Source of the DNA: Climacium dendroides
Lineage: Eukaryota; Streptophyta; Bryopsida; Hypnales; Climaciaceae
Assembly (NCBI GenBank): GCA_950106755.1
Contig: OX467091.1
Coordinates: 27,607,538-27,671,537 of the forward strand
Reading direction: 5' to 3'
DNA: 64,000 nt
Under the pieces are notes generated by a model. The model saw only the letters and a list, made by a program, of their open reading frames with translations, did no database searches and had not been told where the DNA came from. Made by a program: the position numbers and the translations under genes. How positions within the stretch are numbered: the stretch's first letter is position 1; every line of letters starts with the position of its first letter. This document shows positions 60,252 through 64,000 of the stretch, in pieces.

Positions 60252-60931
60252 AAATGCCGGACCCATGACCATTGATTTCAAGCCTTAGTGCCCATCACTT
60301 ATTTTTCTTCCATTCTGCAACTACATATACATAAAAAATTTTAGATTTATTTCTCAGAGATGAAACTACATGTCTTCTTTAGATCACAAAAAATTTAGAT
60401 TATTTTGAGCAAAATTGATTTTTTTGATAATTTCTTAAGAAAAAGTGAAGACAAATCATATCAAATAAAAAATTAGTTCAAAAAATCCGAAATTTTCACC
60501 ATGTGTGTATATTATAGTGATAAACATCATGGTGTAAACTCAATTTCCATGTCATCCTATAAATAGAATTCTATAGAAATTGAAAATACATCCGAAGTTC
60601 ATTGGAGTAGAAATTAATGTACATGACCTTCGTTTCACTAGTTCAACTCAAACTCAGAAAACAACATTTTTGTAGAGAGATTTCAGATTTAGAGCAAGGA
60701 ACCACAACTTCCCAAAATACACTGACTAAAATAGCATATTTTGTAATCCGTTTTTTTACTTAATCCTCAACTACATACCCACAAACACTAGGTAGACTAA
60801 AAACTCAATTGGATATTCTTTGTAACTCAACATGAAAGATCAACAACAAGAAGTGGATGAAAAAAATGCTTCTCATCTCTCTTGAGAACCCTAGACTGTC
60901 ATCCAAATCCTGGACTATCATCCTCAACCCT

Positions 60932-60998
60932 AATCCTATGCAATTTGCACTGGCGGCATTCCAAGGTTAACGTCCGGGCCTGCAAATTGCATAGGATT
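60932..60998. repeat. Short inverted repeat, 18-bp stem with 31-base loop
   Basis: AATCCTATGCAATTTGCA and its exact complement. The loop contains GGCGGCATTCC. It could be a small hairpin RNA or a tiny MITE; no transcript evidence. The rest of 60263-61250 shows no gene. Confidence 0.8.
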
Positions 60999-61298
60999 CT
61001 TCCTTTTCTTTTTCTGAATTCGACAAAACAGTCAATTAATATCGACATTAGGTTCTGGAAATAGGAGTTTTTTTGCGTAAAAAAGTTATACTGGTGACAT
61101 CGAGCTAAATATTCTTAAGTAGCTAAAAGTGGAAGATTCTAGGCTGTCAGAAATTAATAAATGCACTTGTCAATGGGAGCAAAAGTGCCGGCGTATTTCT
61201 ATTTGCGGTTCATGAGAAACATTTGAAAATCCCGCGCCTTGTTTCCAGGATAACCTTTGCGTAATGCGTTTAGCGGTAAGAGTGTTCCTCTCCCTTTC

Positions 61299-61452
61299 CC
61301 TCATGCGAACTTCCCATTCTCATTTCCGCCGTCCACAATCAGAATCCTCCCTCAGGCAGAACTTTCCATTGTCATTTTCGCCGTCCGCACTCATACACCT
61401 CCCTCACGCACAGCTCCCCATTGTCATTTTTGTCGCCTGCACTGAGAATCCT
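61299..61452 (+). repeat. Tandem repeat, three units of about 52 bp
   Basis: CCCTCAxGCGAACTTCCCATT, TCATTTCCGCCGTCC and CA(CT)xxAGAATCCT recur three times with substitutions. Confidence 0.85.
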
Positions 61453-62032
61453 ACATCTCTTTTTGTAGTATGCCACACACCCAATCTAACAAAGGTCATT
61501 TTATTACGTCTTTACTAGGACAGTAAGTAGGCATCTTTGATTTTCGTAAGGGTCACTGGCGACAATTCATTTGATTTGATTCCGGGTTTGGGTACGCAAT
61601 ACATGTCCCTCAATCTCTCTTCATTTTCTTCCAACAATCGTTTTGCTTTTTCCATCAAGCATTGTTATTCTATCTCTCATGCGGCCTCTCTGACAATATG
61701 CTTCGCGTATCTGCAGTGCACATCATTTGAATTTGTGTCTTCTGAATTTTACGTAATCCAGTTGTGGGACAGTGGAGAGTACGCGGATTTCATAGGGTGA
61801 TTGGAAACGTCTTGTTTGCTTCTTGTAATTTTTTGTAGATTTTGAGGTCTTTCAATGTTTTCATTTTGGATATGGGACTTATTGCGATCAACTCGGCAAG
61901 GCTCTGTGTCACATTCCATGGTTAATGGTGTAGTTTGTGGAAATGAAATCCCCGAATACCCGCCGCATTTTTAGGATGATCACTATATAACGTAATATGA
62001 GAAACCTCCGTGAATTGCGGGAACGAACTTCC

Positions 62033-62751
62033 ACTCGACCCGAGTTAAAATATGAGTACATCATTCGACGAGAATTGTGTTATAGGAGGAATTTCAACTC
62101 GACCCGAGTTAAACTATTAGTATATCATTCAACGAGAATTGTGTTACAAGAGGAATTTCAACTCGACCCGATTTAAATCATATAGGAGGAAATTATTTAA
62201 TCTCACTTCTACCTGGTAGAGGACAAAAGTAACTGTAAGTTTGGAATATACAAATAGAACCGTTATTTTCTATTTAACTCGAGTCGAGTTGACTTTGTTT
62301 TACCTTTAGGGCATGGTGTCTTGTTTCAGAAATGAATTAATATCTATGATCATATGGAACCATATGAACTTTGATATTTAGTCAGCCATGAAATTCTGCA
62401 ATGTCACATTGTATCTAATCGTTCAAGTACTTTATCTCGTATCGAGTTAAATGTTGAAGTATATTTTAGATAAAATTCTTCTCGCGAAAGGTATCATGTG
62501 CTCTCAATCCTAGTTCATTTAACTCGAATCGAGTTGATGATTTCAGGTTGCATGTTCACTCTCATCAAATTGATTTCTTGATTTATTGACCTGAAATAAT
62601 CGATTACTGATTTCGTCCGTAGGATATTTTAATGTTCTGTATATCTCACCCTCATAAGATCAATCATCAATGCCCTCTAAGTTAACTCGATTCTAGTTAA
62701 ACCTCAGTATCTTATAAGGTCGTTACTTACAGTTAACTCGAGTCGAGTTAA
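62033..62751. promoter_or_regulatory. Array of eight near-palindromic AACTCGAGTCGAGTT boxes upstream of the gene at 62835
   Basis: Boxes at 62033, 62096, 62160, 62274, 62434, 62519, 62681 and 62732. The consensus TTAACTCGAGTCGAGTTAA is symmetric. Some boxes change one half and keep the other (CTCGACCCGAGTT, CTCGAATCGAGTT). The first three ride on a 64-bp tandem repeat. The last box is 84 bp before the start codon. Position and symmetry suggest binding sites for a dimeric protein, perhaps the element's own; inferred. Confidence 0.6.
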
Positions 62752-62834
62752 GTATATTCATCCGCACGGTGATATCAAATGATTCAATATTAGTATCCAT
62801 GTCTAATAAATTGTTAATTTCACACAGAGTTGAT

Positions 62835-63643
62835 ATGGCTGCTTGCGATTATCCTTTGCAGGAGTACTCTTCTGATGAAGGAGAGATTGAGATTGATCCA
62901 ATACAAGACATCGTCATTCCAGATTGTGACGGTATCCCTCGAAGACTATGGATTACGAAAATTGTTGTCCTCCACAACTCTGATGGGAAAGTGGTTGCTA
63001 AGGGAATCTGTCATAGCGTGAATTCCGAACATGTTGTAGGTAGCAATGGTCCCCTTGATACTCACTTGTCGTTGTTCAAATATCCAAATTGCTACGGCCT
63101 ACTGAAGTTCCTGAAGACTGGAAGGACTCACTTCGTGCTTGGCCCATTGACCGGGTGTTTTTAAATGGGACCAGCCTTAATGACCACGAGATTCGAGACC
63201 AATATAATCGTCTACAAGCAAGACTGTCACAGGGGTCCTCCTCAAGTGCAAGACCATACACAAGCTCCGTCAGGATTCCTCCACCTCAGGCTCCTGTTAG
63301 AGCATACACTCTACTCAGTCAAGAGTCTATCAATTTAGTATCGAGCAAGACGTGCTGCCCCGGAAACTGTGTCCAACCTTTTCCAAGAGAAAAGATTCGG
63401 GCTTTCCGTGAACGTATGTACCACAAGACAACCTTTGAATTCTGATACCACATGAAGTTGGACGTTCATCGACAAGTTCACCGTAATGCTCAGGGGAAGA
63501 GGGTGGTCACTCTCGAAGGGATTGATGTTTGTATGGCAACATGGCGGCATATTGCAGGTGACTCCGAATCCACCTTCCACCGTTTCCAAGGATATGTTGC
63601 AAGAGGTGAACAAGCTCAACCACATGGAAATTTGGAAACGTAG
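62835..63643 (+). pseudogene. N-terminal part of a transposase-like gene, frameshifted
   Basis: Starts at ATG with an acidic segment (YSSDEGEIEIDPIQDI) followed by a conserved-looking IPRRLWITKIVVLHNSDGKV. The frame shifts near 63090 into PTEVPEDWKDSLRAW. A TGA at 63443-63445 (fits CGA) precedes KLDVHRQVHRN, VVTLEGIDVCMATW and RHIAGDSESTFHRFQGYV, the last like a helix-turn-helix. This resembles N-terminal parts of DDE transposase-like plant genes, but I cannot name the family. No catalytic core is seen before the window ends. Confidence 0.4.
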
Positions 63644-63779
63644 AAGGCTCGAAAGCATTCTTTGCAAGTGAGAGAGCACGGGAATCCAGTCTTTAGGTTT
63701 AGAAGGGAAATAAGGAGAATAGAGCTTTTTACTCCCTATTTTTTTTCGTTTTTCGTTAGAAAAGTAGACCGTAAATAGT

Positions 63780-64000
63780 TAGGAACCGGATACCGAAATA
63801 GGGTTACTTTAGAATAGATAATAGTGTTAACAGAAGTAACCGGAAACCGGAAACCGAAAGTCCGGAAACGGCATAGATAGGTCAGGAGTAGGTCAGAGTG
63901 ATTTTTATTAGAAACCGGAAACCGGAAGAAAATAAAAGACCGGAGACCAGAAACGGAAGACAGGCAATCCGAGTGTAATGGGTGCCTACCCAGTTCTAGA
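63780..64000 (+). repeat. CCGGAAACCGG-rich segment, start of an element like the 48.5-51.9-kb insertion
   Basis: Repeated AACCGGA, ACCGGAAACCGGAAACC and CCGAAA words with an AT-rich start (TTTTTTTTCGTTTTTCG) echo the composition of the insertion in the MULE gene. No end or ORF is visible before the window stops. Confidence 0.4.

Overview
This is nuclear, intron-bearing eukaryotic DNA, almost certainly from a streptophyte (green plant lineage). The reasons are short CCCTAAA telomere-type runs, three CACTA (En/Spm) elements with plant-type CACTAxxAGAAAA ends, GT-AG introns, and plant Transposase_21/Transposase_24-type proteins. I cannot name the species. Nothing here looks like an ordinary housekeeping gene; the window is a nest of mobile and mobile-like genes in AT-rich DNA. 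A non-seed plant or charophyte alga is my guess, at low confidence.

Layout. 46-12882 is a complete 12.8-kb CACTA transposon with matching ends and a TGC/TGC target duplication. It carries a decayed tnp2 transposase (minus) and an intact Transposase_24-like gene (plus), and it sits inside the C-terminal part of a SWIM zinc-finger transposase gene (1-45 and 12883-13418). 14-21 kb holds two genes, each preceded by a GTCCG-rich stretch and a TATA box: a Gly/Pro-rich protein and a protein-kinase-like ORF whose C-terminus has been replaced by a 214-bp CACTA MITE. 21-27 kb is repeats, with a second non-autonomous CACTA element inserted in an array of palindromic units. 27.6-34.7 kb and 36.4-46 kb hold two paralogous minus-strand genes (A and B) that join a ParB-like motif to a permuted (beta-class) amino-methyltransferase-like domain. 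47.5-55.0 kb is a full-length relative of the left-edge fragment: WRKY-GCM1-like finger, MULE transposase core and SWIM finger, split by a 3.4-kb insertion that carries its own gag-like gene. The right end has an unrecognised ORF, a Mutator-like foldback element, an array of TCGAGTCGA palindromes and the start of another transposase-like gene.

How the parts fit. Gene A, gene B and the large transposase gene share two unusual non-coding modules. One is a set of ten 72-110-bp near-perfect palindromes, every one centred on RGATCY, three in intron 1 of gene A, six 5' of gene B and one in an intron of the transposase gene. The other is a GCTCACAAGCTC-rich block a few hundred bases downstream of the stop codon, present in the same orientation after all four genes. 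The ParB-methyltransferase genes plus these palindromes are the strongest candidate for an undescribed system. Most genes carry in-frame stops. By my reading there are 17, and each can be explained by one C-to-T (or G-to-A) change in a Gln, Arg or Trp codon, as expected for methylated, silenced DNA.
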